Source of the DNA: Merluccius polli
Lineage: Eukaryota; Chordata; Actinopteri; Gadiformes; Merlucciidae
NCBI GenBank assembly: GCA_030340625.1
Contig: JAOPHQ010002080.1
Span: forward strand, 1-64,000
Direction of reading: 5' to 3'
DNA: 64,000 nucleotides
Below are positions 1 to 11,334 of this stretch, piece after piece. Every line of letters begins with the position of its first letter. The stretch's first letter is position 1. Under the pieces are notes generated by a model. It was not told the origin of the DNA. It searched no databases and was given only the letters and a program-made list of their open reading frames with translations. The translations under genes and the position numbers were made by a program.

Positions 1-1782
1 ATCCCTCGTAACTACGCCGTGAAGGTGAACCCTCCCGGACTCCGCTATTAACATGAACCGCTCCGCCGGAGGAGCCGTACGTCCACACGCACCGGACACC
101 ACAATACAAACACACATGTTTTACATTTGATTGCTTTTAAATAAAGTTGTGTGCAGTTATACGGTTAAATACGATTATTGATTAATTTTCAATATTTCCA
201 TAACTGACATTTTAGCAAAACGTTCAGCCTCATATCTGCTTTCTGACTAAGGTATTTCTTTTAGATAGTTCATGCAATTGTTTCTAAATGTGTGGCTCAT
301 CTTTTTGTCGCGAGCCTTTTCCGAGCGCCGCTGCATATTGTATCTAGCCTAGTCCTAACTAGACCTTGGTACTCATTTCATTCATACTTAAGGTCTAGCA
401 ATGCTGTAGAGACAAACTATGTCTCACTTGAAGGCGGGTGCTGTTGAAGTTTAAAACCTATTGGCTCTGCCCAGTGCCACTCTGGATCTGCCTTAACCAA
501 TCGCTAACGTTTGGTCGTGACGTATTTCATGCGCCAGAAACAACGTTGCGCGCAGTATACAAACGGCAGATGCAGTGAGCATTAGCATTAGCCTGGTTCC
601 GCCCGCCTCCGTACTCACGCCATAACTGAAATTCGCGCACAACCTCTACGTCACTGTTCTCAGGCTGCGCCTCCTGTTCGCTGATTGGACCGCAGATTTT
701 GGGGAAAAGAAATCGTTCTAACATAGTAGCATCGCCAGACCTAGTACTGAAGTGAAATGAAATTTGAGCGGAAGTACGTAGGCGGGCGGAGCCAGGCTAT
801 ATTGTATCGGCATATGTCGGCCTTTTTTCCCTTTTTTTCAAAACAGTTATACAGTTTAATGCCCACTTTTACTGCCGTGTTTGATTATTGTTAGCCGATA
901 AGTAGGCTACTTATTGTAATTGGAATACAGATTTAGTCTTGTTGGATCGTTTCCAAACCTTTAAGAGCGCATGTATAGGCGCATTGTTCGGCTTTTACGA
1001 GCGCCGCATAGGCCTATAACCAGGGACGGGCTGCCATAGGGAGGTTCGGGAGATTTCAGACCGAGCCGTCCGGCCGTAATATATATATATTTTTTATTTT
1101 GTCTATTATTATTTTTGGGCCGGTCCATCAATTTGGGCCGGTCCAGCAGACTGTCATAATACGGTCGGTCGTAGGTCCCCCCCCCCCCCCCCCCCCCCCC
1201 GCCGTCAACAATCGCGCACCCCCCACAAAAATAACGATTAATCGATAATTGATCTTAAAATGCCCATCCCTAATTCATATTTTCAGGTCGTTCATTTATG
1301 CTGAGTTTGAAATAATTTATATGCTTTAAAAAGAAATACGCGCAAATAAGCAGGCATACGCTGAATACTACTGAAAAGTTCGTTGGCCATAGTTTTAATA
1401 CTACCTTTGATCACTTTTTCATGTATACACCGAGATTTCACAAAATGTTTGGTCATGGAAATTTGGTTTAAAGTCATGGAAAAGTCTTGGAAAAGTCATG
1501 GAAATCTTTTGGTCAAAATGTGTATGAACCCTGCATGAAAGAAAGGCCATTTACTGCTAATCCCAACCCCTCAAATTTACATTTACACATTTTACCCATA
1601 ACAACAAATTGCAGCTGCTGCGATTTGGATATTGCACTTGGCCATATTGCGATTTTTTGATAATATGTCGATTCATTGTTCAGCCCTATTTCAGATGCTG
1701 TTAGAGATGCCGTATGAACAAATCCACTTAGAGAGACTTACAGTGAAATGCACAGATACTTTTACGGTGAACTCTTCTGCAG
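1..1782. other. Repeat-rich stretch without a gene
   Basis: No coding exon was recognised on either strand. The stretch holds fragments of dispersed repeats: an inverted-repeat element at 589-799, a 24-base C run near 1177-1200 flanked by hAT-like GC-rich sequence, and at about 1468-1535 the right end of an element finishing in AACCCTG. The first dynein exon follows at 1783. Confidence 0.6.
589..799. repeat. MITE-like inverted-repeat element
   Basis: Positions 589-615 and 773-799 are inverted copies of each other, 27 bp with about two mismatches, starting TAGCCTGG and ending CCAGGCTA. There is no coding capacity inside. The size and structure fit a small non-autonomous DNA transposon. Family unknown. 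Confidence 0.6.
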
Positions 1783-3359
1783 TTTAAAGGGAAAGGCCGG
1801 TGGGTCCACTGGAATGATGCCATCAAGAACGTCAGCCTTGGGGACAAGAACACCAAAGTGCAAGACATCATCGACCCCACCTTGGACACTGTGCGCTACA
1901 CCTACCTCATGGACCTCTGCATCAATAATGCAGTGTAAATATTGCCCCTTTTTCCCATGATTTCCATGATTATGATTGTTCCCGGGGTAAAAAAAAAAAC
2001 GAATAAAACCTGATCCCATTTTAACTTTTTATACCTTACAGCCATCATTTAATAGTCTGCCTACGTTTGTATTTTTATGTATGCCGATATTTTATTTAAA
2101 TACATGCCATTTATTTCTCTGTTGTTTTCATTGTAAAACCTTTTTTCCCCCTCGATTTCTACTTAGGCCGCTGTTGTTCGTGGGTCCTACGGGCACCGGG
2201 AAGTCTGTGTACGTGAAGGAGAAACTGATGAACAACTTGGACAAAGACCGCTTTCTGCCTTTCTTCATCAATTTCTCCGCCCGCACCAGCGCCAACCAGA
2301 GTCAGGTCAGCAATAAAGATACAGAACAACAGAATGAGGGGAAATGAAGGTGTAACAGCAGCAAACGTCGGTGGCACGGAGGCAAATAATAATACAAATA
2401 GGGATAGAGTCAGACAATAAAATAAAATAAAACATCTGTATCACCAATAGAAAAAATGGAGTAAACATAGACAACGACATAGACGATGAAATAACATAGA
2501 CAATAATAAACATATCGATCAACAACAGTCATACAAAAATCAATGTAATATTAAGTTAGCTTGTTGTTGTAACTTTCACATTTTTGTTTTCCTCCCTAGA
2601 ATATAATCATGTCTAGACTGGATAAAAGAAGGAAGGGGGTGTTTGGGCCTCCTATGGGGAAGAAGTGTGTCATCTTTGTGGATGACATGAACATGCCTGC
2701 GCTGGAGCAGTTCGGAGCCCAGCCCCCTGTGGAGCTTCTCCGGCAGTACTTTGACCATGGGAACTGGTAGGAACGGTTCACCGCTGCGTCCAGGTTAATT
2801 TGCATATAAGTCCAGTTTAACCAGGAATTTTGTAATAGTACACAAGGCATGGTTCATGGTTCATTATAAAATGAATACTTTGTTTTTTCGTGCCTGCTTG
2901 TCAGATAAAGCAAGCAAAGTTAAGACACAACTTTGGACTCTGGTAACTTGTGGTGGCATTTACTATTTTTCTATGACATTTTCTAGACTAAATGATAAAT
3001 CGATTAATCGGAAAAATTATCTTTAGATTCATCATCAACTATGAAAATAATTGTGAGTTGCAGCCCTACTGACTGTTGTTTGACTGTGATTGTTGTTTGT
3101 CAGGTACGACCTGAAGGACACCTCCAAGATCACGCTGGTGGACCTGCAGGTCATCTCGGCCATGGGGCCCCCTGGTGGCGGGAGGAACGCAGTGACACCC
3201 CGCTTTCTGCGCCACTTCAACATCTGCAGCATCAACGAGTTCAGCGACGACACCACGGTCCGCATCTTCTCCAACGTGGTCGCCTTCTACCTCAAAAACA
3301 ACAACTTCCCCCCCGAGTACTTCACTGTAGGCAACCAGATAGTGGCCGCCACGATGGAA
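1783..3359 (+). CDS. dnah12: Axonemal dynein heavy chain (dnah12-like), AAA3 exons
   Basis: Four exons: 1783-1934, 2167-2305, 2600-2766 and 3104-3359, with consistent phases and GT-AG junctions. They encode the AAA2-AAA3 connector, then the AAA3 P-loop VGPTGTGKS, the segment NFSARTSAN, the Walker B FVDDMNMP, and the conserved AMGPPGGGRN block. In the family this domain is an ATP-binding module in the motor ring of an inner-arm dynein of cilia and flagella. The similarity is closest to DNAH12 from memory, with DNAH3 and DNAH7 as alternatives. There is no start codon of its own and no upstream exon on this strand. The protein-order predecessor lies on the opposite strand at 13.5-13.9 kb, so this is a displaced internal part of a gene. 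No stop or frameshift is seen in these four exons. Confidence 0.85.
2860..3068. repeat. hAT-type MITE in dynein intron
   Basis: The sequence ends in GTTGCAGCCCTA and carries the ATTAATCG-rich subterminal sequence shared with a fuller copy at 26094-26460. It lies in the intron before the exon at 3104. Confidence 0.55.
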
Positions 3360-4252
3360 GTACGTCCGTCCAATACGCATACAAGAAGTTGCATGAAATA
3401 TTACATTGCGTGAACAGTTTTGGCAATATTGCTTAAGTATCATGACCTATCTTTTTAACATTTGTTATACATTAAAGGATGGTGTTGGCGATTTCAAATA
3501 TACATTGAGTTAACTTGTTATCTTATCTGGTATTTGAGTATAGTATAGTATAGTATTTCAATTTCATTGTTAGTTCTTTACGATGCTTCTAGAATAAATA
3601 GATTATTTTGTTCAAAAAAGGCATTGCCAATGAATATGCTTTTAAACCTGTACCAAGTCAACACAGGCATCATGTACAGTTGTCCACAATGCTGCACTGT
3701 ATATATGTAAACATTTGTCATACATTTTCATACAGAGTGTTCTTGCTGTTTTTTTGCCCCCCCCCCCACCAAGGTGTACAAGAAGGCAAGGGTAGAGCGG
3801 GTTGTCTGGCAACTGGGAGTTTGCTGGTTCGATCCCCGGATCCTCCTAGCTAAGTATCAAGGTGTCCCTGAGCAAGACGCCTAAGCCCAACTGCTCCCGA
3901 CGAGCTAGCTGTTGCCTTGCATGGCTGATGCCGCCGTCAGTGTATGAATGAATATGTGTATGAATGGGTGAATGCAAGGCAATAATTGTAAAGCGTTTTG
4001 AGTGGCCACAGGTCTGAAAAGCGCTATATGTAAATGCAGTTCCATTACAATTTACTATTTTCTTTTTACTATTTATAAGACATTTTCCTGATACATGTCA
4101 TTAAGTAGTAGGTAGGGGGTGAAACATCTTGCTCAAGGATGCCTACAGGTAGGCTGTGGACACTGAGGATCGAACCCAGCACCCTTTGACTGGCGGTCGG
4201 CCAGCCACCCTAGCTTGATTTGGATGTTGATCCTTCTCCCCCCCACTCTCAG
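3360..4252. other. Interval where dynein exons are missing
   Basis: In the family, about 100 residues, including the motif LLPTPAKSHY, separate the AAA3 block from the exon starting at 4253. None of this is found here on either strand. The interval instead holds a SINE (3775-4055) and another dispersed repeat (about 4085-4215). The flanking exons are both phase 0, so their joining would stay in frame. Confidence 0.6.
3775..4055 (+). mobile_element. tRNA-derived teleost SINE
   Basis: A tRNA-like head carries the box B sequence GGTTCGATCCC near 3828. It is followed by the body typical of a widespread fish SINE (TGTCCCTGAGCAAGAC, then CTCCCGACGAGC) and the tail AAAGCG...AAAAGCGCTATAT shared with LINE partners. 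It sits between two dynein exons on the same strand. Confidence 0.8.
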
Positions 4253-5632
4253 CTGGTTGAGGAAGACATGTGTAACTTGTTGTTCGGCGACTACATGCAC
4301 CCTGAACTGGAGGAGGATGAGCGCTTGTATGCCGAGGTGCCCTCCATGGAAAGCTTTGGTCAGGTGGTGGAACTCTGTCTGGAAGAGTACAACCAGACTC
4401 ATAAGAATCACATGAACCTCGTCATTTTCCGGTAAACCGTATTGACACTATATAAGTATATTACTTTATGTTTATGTGAAATGGGTTCAGAAGGCCTTGT
4501 TTTTTGATACTTCCAATACTCAAACTTATATACAATATATATGATATACAAAATACACAAAAAAATGTGTAATAGTAAAACAAAATCCTTTAAGAGTAGC
4601 TTTTAAATGTTATGCCTGTTAGACCCACATCGCACCTATTGTACATTTCCTTACTCTATCTTCATACTCCACAGTTATGTGCTGGAGCACCTGTCCCGTA
4701 TCAGTCGTGTGCTGAAGCAATCCGGAGGCAACGCTTTGCTGGTGGGGGTGGGAGGCAGCGGACGCCAGTCCATCACCCGCCTCGCCACCTCCATGACCCA
4801 CATGACCATTTTCCAGCCAGAGATCTCCAAGAGCTACGGCATGAACGAGTGGAGGGATGACCTTAAGGTTGGCGTGGTCTCTTCTTTTCATTAGTGTTTG
4901 ACACCAAACTGAGGATACACTTTGCCTCGAAACTATTGTTGTTCTTTCCGCCACTCCAGTTGCTGCTTAAAAACACAGGAGTGAAGGGTCAGAAGACTGT
5001 GTTCTTGCTGACCGACGCTCAGATCAAACAGGAAGCTTTCCTCGAAGACGTCGACAGTGTCCTGAACACGGGAGAGGTGCCCAACCTGTTCGCTGTGGAC
5101 GAGAAGCAGGAGATCATGGAGGTATGGGGGCTTGCTACATCCTTACAGTGTGGTGCACGGCCACAATGCAGGACCTTAATGTGATCTCAGCCCTGTTCTG
5201 CTTCACCTGTCCACAGGCCGTCCGTCCCATCGCCCAGGCTGGTAATAAGGGTCTGGAGTTCAGCCCCCTGGCTCTCTTTGCGTTCTTTGTGAACCGCTGT
5301 AGGGAAAACCTGCACATCGTAGTGGCATTCAGCCCCATTGGGAATACCTTTCGGAATCGCCTGCGGCAATTTCCATCTCTCATCAACTGCTGCACTATTG
5401 ACTGGTTTCAGGTACAAAAGCCAAAAAAATATATATCTGTTGACATTGATTCTAGAGCCATATCCCACAACTACGACATTTTTCTATGTTTAAACCAGCC
5501 ATGGCCAGAGGAGGCTCTGGAGCGGGTGGCCAACTCCTTCTTGGAAACCCTGGAGATGAGCGAGCATGAGCGGCAGCAAGTCATGCCCATCTGCAAAAAC
5601 TTCCACACATCAGCCATACAGCTGTCACTGAA
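4253..5632 (+). CDS. dnah12: Axonemal dynein heavy chain (dnah12-like), AAA4 exons
   Basis: Five exons: 4253-4431, 4675-4867, 4960-5121, 5217-5411 and 5499-5632, all in frame with each other. They encode the segment with LLFGDYM, the AAA4 P-loop VGVGGSGRQS, the FQPEISKSYG block, FLLTDAQI, and FSPIGNTFRNRLRQFP leading into the region just before the microtubule-binding stalk. AAA4 is a nucleotide-binding domain of the dynein motor ring. No open-reading lesion is seen. The last exon uses a donor AA|GTGGGT. The expected next exons (stalk, AAA5, AAA6 and C-terminus) are absent from the rest of the window, where a LINE fragment starts within 60 bp. The block is internal to a gene and not a complete gene. 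Confidence 0.85.
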
Positions 5633-5688
5633 GTGGGTCACTCTCTCCTGCACAGGCCATACTTAAATATCAATATCTTGCCTACAGA

Positions 5689-5960
5689 GTGATTTCAGGG
5701 TCTGCACCTACCTACCTAAACTCAATTATAATGGCTTACACCCCTGCCCGGGCGTTGCGCTCATCACAACAGCACCGACTGGCCTCGCCCTCCTTAAACA
5801 CAAGGCGATCTCAGTCGAGATCATTCGCATCTGCAGTTCCCCAATGGTGGAACAAGCTACCAGTTGCTACAAGAGCAGGGGCGTCCCTCTCTGTCTTCAA
5901 GAAGCTCTTAAAAACCCTTCTCCTCCGAGAGCACCTGAAACCATGTTGAATAATGAAGCC
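5689..5960 (+). pseudogene. LINE reverse transcriptase C-terminal fragment
   Basis: The translation reads YTPARALRSS, then SFASAVPQWWNKLP, then FKKLLKT. This is the recurrent C-terminal signature of fish non-LTR retrotransposon polyproteins (YTPxRxLRS, then A.P..WN.LP, then FK..LKT). Only the last ~80 residues are present, a typical 5'-truncated LINE. The clade was not determined. It begins immediately after the last recognisable + strand dynein exon. Confidence 0.75.
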
Positions 5961-6053
5961 ATGATGTTCACTCTGTTCACTGTTATTGAAGCTATGTTGA
6001 TCACTCTTATGCTATTGAAGTTGAATCGCCTTTGTCTTTAATGTTCTATAGCA

Positions 6054-6766
6054 GTGGTTCTCAACCGGTGGGGCGCGCCCCCCTGGGGGGGTGCGGACAC
6101 TCTCCCGGGGGGGCGCGGGTTCACAAAGGAGGACAAATACGCGTCCGGCTTTAGGCCGGACTGTCCGGTTTTTCAAAGCCCTGTCCGGCGTCCGGCGCAG
6201 CGTCAAGCCGGACGTGTATTTGTCCTCCTTTTTGAGAGCGCAATAGTAACACATCGCGCACCCCCCCCCGCCGGTGGCAGGTCCGCGGTGTGTTACTATT
6301 GCGCGCACCCCCCCCCCCGTCGGCCGGAGTGTTACAATCGCGCGTGTCCCCCCCCCGTCGGCCGTAGGTCCGCGGTGTGTTACTATTGCGTGCACCCCCC
6401 CCCCCTCCGTCGGCCGTAGGTCCGCGGTGTGTTACGTTACGTGCCCACTGCATGCGTCCGTCAACGGACGACGGGAGGCGTGTCTGACGGATGGGGGCGT
6501 CGATCTGATTGGCTGACGGATCCGTCGCGGCCTGAAAAGTAAAATTTTTCTCAAGTTCTCAAGGCAACGGACGGAGCCGACACAACGGACGGAGCCACAA
6601 TGCATTGCGGCTCCGCCCCATTCAAAGTCAATGGGATGCGTTGACGGACGCATGCAGTGGGTAAGCACGGTTACTATTGCGCTCATCCCCGCCCCGCCGC
6701 CCCCGTCCGCCCCCTCCCCCGTCGGCCGTAGGTCCGCGGTGTGTTACTATTGCGTGCACCCCCCCC
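6054..6766. repeat. GC-rich hAT-like repeat with C-tract arrays
   Basis: It starts with CAGTGGTTCTCAACC, a typical hAT terminus. It contains several copies of a unit that includes GTGTGTTACTATTGCG followed by a run of 9-13 C, near 6240-6440 and 6730-6766. No matching right terminus was found. The P-type element begins directly after the final C run, so the hAT copy may be truncated there. Confidence 0.55.
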
Positions 6767-9264
6767 CCAGAGCTATAGAGAAAACAGAGTTGCGACACTT
6801 CCATTGACTCCCATGGAAAAAAATGGCGGACGACACTTCCGGGTTATGGAGACGCCAATAGTTCCAAACAAGGGACGGAGCTCCGTTGATTTCAACGGTT
6901 TTTTTTAAACATTTTTAAGCATTAGCTATCAGAGGTATACTCTTAGACATCGTTATTTTTATATTTGGTTTGCATGAAATGTCGATGTTGATGTTAAAAA
7001 TGTAAAGTTAGGTCAGTTAGGTCCCTAAATGGATTTAGGACCTAACTGAAAGCTTGGTAACGGAGGCTAACGTGAGGTTATTAACGTGATAATTTCACTA
7101 AAGTGCGTTAACCTTTTGTTGTCAGGTGACATTATGTAAAGTTGTTTTGATTGTTAGGTTTTAAAACATTATCAAAATACTATCACTACTGCTAATGTAG
7201 CCCCACTCTCACACTAATACTAAAATGCTACTGCTATTACTGCTACTATTACTTAAATGCTAGCTGTTTTACTTCTGCTGCTGCTATAACTGCTACTACA
7301 ACAATAATAATAATAATAATAATAATAATGCATTTTATTTAGAGGCGTCTTTCAAAGCACTCAATGTCATCTTACTAGACACAGATAAAACAACAATAGA
7401 ACAACAATTTGTTTGTTTATTCAACAGGGACAAAGCTCTGCTGGCGGTGTCTGCTGCTGGCAGTGGCTGGTGCTAGCAGTGGAGGCTGCTGGTGTCTCAC
7501 TGATGGCTGCAGGGAGATGCTGGTGGTTGCGGGAGGTTGAGATGGAATGGAGAGGCCAAATACATCCATGGCAATAAGGAAGGTATTTGTTAGTGGCCTA
7601 GATATTATGGCCTTTGGTGCAGGAGGTTGAGCCTTCTTGGCCTTCTTATTCTGACTCTTGCTGCCAAGGTGACCTTTACTTGTGTCTTCTCTCCTTGCAG
7701 CCCTGATGCACCTAGCCGCAATCCTCAACCTCAGCCTGACATATCTGCAGATGATTTTTCTTTTAACATCATGGCATGATGGAAGGCTGCTATCCAGAAG
7801 CATGGCCTCCTGTTCCAGGTGTTCCACAGCATTGGTGCACTCCATGAGTGAATCATCTGTCCTTGAACGGAACAGCTGCTCCACGTGCTGGACGACAGTG
7901 AAGACCTCATCAGATGGCCGATAAAGTGCACCATGTTTGAATTCTTTCAACTGCAGCAGAACAGCATTCTCATGTGCATCATCTGCATTTTGCACAAGTG
8001 CATGCTTGCACGTCTCACAGAGTATGGAGCTGAAGACACCCTTCACAATGTATCCAGCCAGATGGTACAGAACACAGGAATCTGTTTTTGTGAAGGTGGG
8101 TGGTGTTGTCAGGTCGACCAGCTGCTCCACTCTCAGACCTTCAGGACTGCTGGTAATGGTTCTGGTCTCCAGGAAGTCTGCTAGGTGGTCACAGCTGTCA
8201 TCAGGTAAGAGCCCGTATGCACTGTGGACAGGAACTGTCCAACAGTGACAGCCCGTAGGGCATAGTGGAACTCTACAGGTGTTGGCACGGGGTTTCTCTG
8301 ACGTATGCATCCAAATGTGTTTTCCAGGCAGTCCTGCGTGAACCGGCTCGTGAGGACAAATTTGTGACCCTGGCTCAACAGATCTTCCTGGACCTGCAGT
8401 ATGGTTGTTGTGGCCATAACCAATCCTGCTGGACCGGCTTCCAGCTGCTCTTTACCCCTATCTTTAGGCCATGAAAAAGATGGATGCTCTCTTGGAGAAA
8501 TCTGATGGCCTTTTCATACTCCCCCATTTTGAACCGAGAGAGGGCAGGACAGTGAGGACATTCTTTCCCCTTCTCCAGAGCCATCTGTGTGTGTTTATGG
8601 TTTCATTGCCCCACTTTGTTAAGGGTTTTTGGTTGTTAACATACACTGCTGTTATTGTTCTAGTTTGTTGTTATTATTCTTTTGTTGTTCTTATTATTAT
8701 TTATTAATATAATAATACATTATGTATGGCAATAACAATATATATTTATTATTATTATCCCTATTAATTTCTTTTTCTTGTACACACACAAACAATTGTT
8801 CTTGTTTCAATAATTCTTTAATAAAAATCTTGTTTATTTAACAACTTTTGTACCAGTCATAGCCTACGTATTCCAGTCCATCAGCTCTAACATAAATTGC
8901 AAGTGTGAATAGTTGCTTGTAGAGTTAGATATTGACTGATCATATTCAAGCATAATTAGTGGTTGTTTGATAGATGTGATACATGGCTCCATCTTAAAAT
9001 CTCCATGGTTCTGATCCATGTCCTACAAAAATAACTAAATGTCCTTTAGTCTAAACTTGGTAATAAAGGGTTAATAAAACGTACTTTGGAAAAGCTGACA
9101 TTTCACAAAACAGGTAAGTGCTAAGAGTGCAATAATAATAATGGTACAAATTAAATGGTAACTTGTTTATCTAAGTGCAAATACAGAACAACCAACCTTA
9201 TAAATTTAGCATCACTCACGTAAGTAACCTAACCAAGCTAACACGAACTTCTCCCGCCAAAAGT

Positions 9265-9298
<34 letters not shown>

Positions 9299-9524
9299 AA
9301 AGTAAGCTCAAAAGCATAATTGACGATAACATACATGCAATAGCGCAAAAACGTGTGTTTTATTTTGATATTTACCATGCAATAGCTCACTCTGTCAATA
9401 CAAGTCAATGACCGCTATGGCAGCTTGCGGTTTGTTTGGAACTATTGAGGCTTACATGAACCACGTGACAGCCCTAGCGGCGACATCAAAGCGTGTCGCA
9501 ACTCTGTTTTCTCTATAGCTCTGG
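6767..9524 (-). mobile_element. P-type (THAP9-like) DNA transposon
   Basis: It is bounded by perfect 32-bp terminal inverted repeats, 6767-6798 and 9493-9524 (outer bases CCAGAGCTATAGAG). A subterminal 15-bp inverted pair lies at 6856-6870 and 9433-9447. The interior carries the C-terminal part of a P-element-type transposase on the - strand. The 8-bp target duplication expected for P elements is not evident: C-tract on the left, CATTCGCG on the right. With part of the transposase lost, the copy is probably inactive but has preserved ends. Confidence 0.8.
7417..8584 (-). pseudogene. P-element/THAP9-like transposase, C-terminal remnant
   Basis: The - strand reading gives GVKSSWKPVQQ, then FTQDCLENTFGCIRQR with PTPVEFHYALR, then the long open stretch 8310-7417 containing LYHLAGYIVKGV and CETCKHALV. 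The QDxLENxFxxIR and NPTPxxFxxALR motifs are characteristic of the P-element transposase family, whose active members excise and insert DNA in the nucleus. The reading frame shifts near 8420 and near 8215. The N-terminal THAP DNA-binding domain and most of the catalytic core are missing. The remainder of the element (8.6-9.49 kb) shows nothing recognisable as coding. This is a broken gene inside preserved inverted repeats. Confidence 0.75.
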
Positions 9525-9959
9525 CATTCGCGAATCGCGAATGCATTCGCCTTTCGCGAATGCCAGCCGAGTCTGACCGACTCGGCTCCTCCCTCGTTCA
9601 CAACATTCAAACGAATCACAAATGCAGTTAAAGGAACTATATGTAGGATTGCGTCCTCTCTGGCCAAAACTGTTATTGCAACCACGTTGTAAATACTGTA
9701 CAGCGTGGTACTCCCCCCCCCCCCCCCCCCCCCCCAGAGTAGCGGTTGCCAGATTCCCCGTTCCCGGATTACTCAACACAACACTGCGTCTACTAGAAGG
9801 AGCAACCATGACAAGTGTTTTACATACTGTTCTTTGCTTTTATTTAGGTAAAGAACATAGAATTGCCTCTGTGTATGAAGTGTGCTATACAAATACACTT
9901 GCCTTGCATAGATCCCTGATAATATTGACCAACTGCATCACCGTCACCGGGGCTTCATA

Positions 9960-10198
9960 GTAATGTGTCCGAATAGAGCAGCCCTCTCGGACACACACAC
10001 GTTACCGCTGTTTTATTATCATCCACACTTCCAGACCATCACCGCCGGTGATGGTCTGGAAGTGTGGATGATAATAAAACAGCGGTCAGAGCTGGCGTAC
10101 ATACATACATGATATTCGGACATAGTAATGTGTCCGAATAGAGCAGCCCTCTCGGACACACACGCCAGCTCTGACCGCTGTTTATTATCATCCACACT
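9960..10198. repeat. Nested foldback with perfect 81-bp palindrome
   Basis: Positions 10005-10085 form a perfect palindrome with 40-bp arms and a single central base. The outer sequence (about 9960-9999, GTAATGTGTCCGAATAGAGC onward) is repeated directly at 10125-10164. The right arm pairs again with 10162-10198, giving a second inverted repeat with one length difference. There is no coding capacity. Confidence 0.85.
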
Positions 10199-10642
10199 GC
10201 AGTCGGTGTGCAGTAAATGGCCCTCATGGTGTGAAATCCTTACATACAGTCATTGAGCAAACGATACTGACTTCGTGAAAACGCCCATGAGGCAACGACG
10301 CAATGATTCGCTTCAAACATGTTTTTCTAGCAAAAACTGAATAATGGCGATAAGCCAAATATAATTCTAAAGATATACTGCAATAGTTCACTCCAGTGGA
10401 AACATGGACCATTTTCATTACCCAACTAAAATATATTTGGTAGGCTAATAGTGCAATGTAAACATGTTCACGAATGCATTTAGTAACGTCAGACATTTCT
10501 GACCCGAAACATTTGTAGCTGCAGCCTTCCTTATAGACCCCTTCGAGTGCAACGTCACAGAAATATGCGCACGCGTCTTGGGGTCAGAAAAACACCTACT
10601 CACATAGACTTCCACTAACGAAGTCCAAACAAAAAGTCTAAA

Positions 10643-10738
10643 ATGCCGACCTGTAGCGCTGTTGGATGTGGAAATAGGACCAGCAGTGGCGTTGACCAGA
10701 TTAGGACATTGTCCACTGGTTTAAGAATAAATAAATAA
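10643..10738 (+). pseudogene. THAP-domain N-terminal fragment
   Basis: A 31-codon reading frame starts MPTCSAVGCGNR, the canonical beginning of a THAP zinc finger (C-x2-4-C type), then runs into unrelated sequence and stops. THAP domains bind DNA in P-type and related transposases and in host THAP proteins. Only the first ~15 residues are homologous, so this is a relic, probably a first exon. Confidence 0.6.
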
Positions 10739-10744
10739 ACTTAC

Positions 10745-11125
10745 CCCGCCATGCAGGTGCAGTTAGCCGTGTGTAGCACTTCTCCTTGTTGTAGATCACC
10801 CATGCCTTGTACAACCATGTCTTCTTCCCTTGACGCTGACTCTATAGGCATCCAGCGACTTGTATGCGCATAGGCTTTCTCGAGTGTACGGGCGGTTTAT
10901 CTATAGGTAAGAGTGGATAGCTGGCCACTGGATATCTGGCCATTTGCTACTGTCATCTACCCAATCTTTAATGGAAGCTGGGTCTGGCAAACTATCGCCG
11001 TCAGCCAATACCAATTTGTTGAGATATTGTTCCCGGTCCTTAATCGGCAACGAGAGAGCATATTCGGAAATATTCTGAGGAGAATCGTTGACAGCCATGT
11101 ACTTCACTTTGTTTTCTGACCCCAT
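10745..11125 (-). pseudogene. SWIM/YqaJ-type transposon protein fragment
   Basis: The - strand frame 11125-10901 (EYALSLPIKDREQYLNKLV, then LPDPASIKDW) is followed, after frame breaks, by ANCTCMAG near 10760, directly before a donor-like GTAAGT. This order resembles a fish repeat-encoded protein with a SWIM-like CxC zinc motif and a downstream YqaJ nuclease domain. The nuclease itself is absent. Assignment is by recalled similarity only. Confidence 0.45.
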
Positions 11126-11334
11126 TAGGCGCGAAAAGACGTGTGCGCACTCTCGTGGCTTGGAATGTTTACAAACAATGAAAAGGTCTATACAGTAAAT
11201 GGCTGCAGCTCAGCCTATCTGGCAACCCGGATGGCGACACAGTACTGACTTCGCGATTGGACGCTAGGCAGAAGGTGGAGCAACAGACCAAAACACAAAA
11301 TGTAAACAAAACAGTTTTACGGCACAGAAATATT

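Noticed and set aside
3041..3443. Overlapping frames on both strands (131 and 125 residues)
   Set aside because: Shadows of the GC-rich dynein exon 3104-3359.
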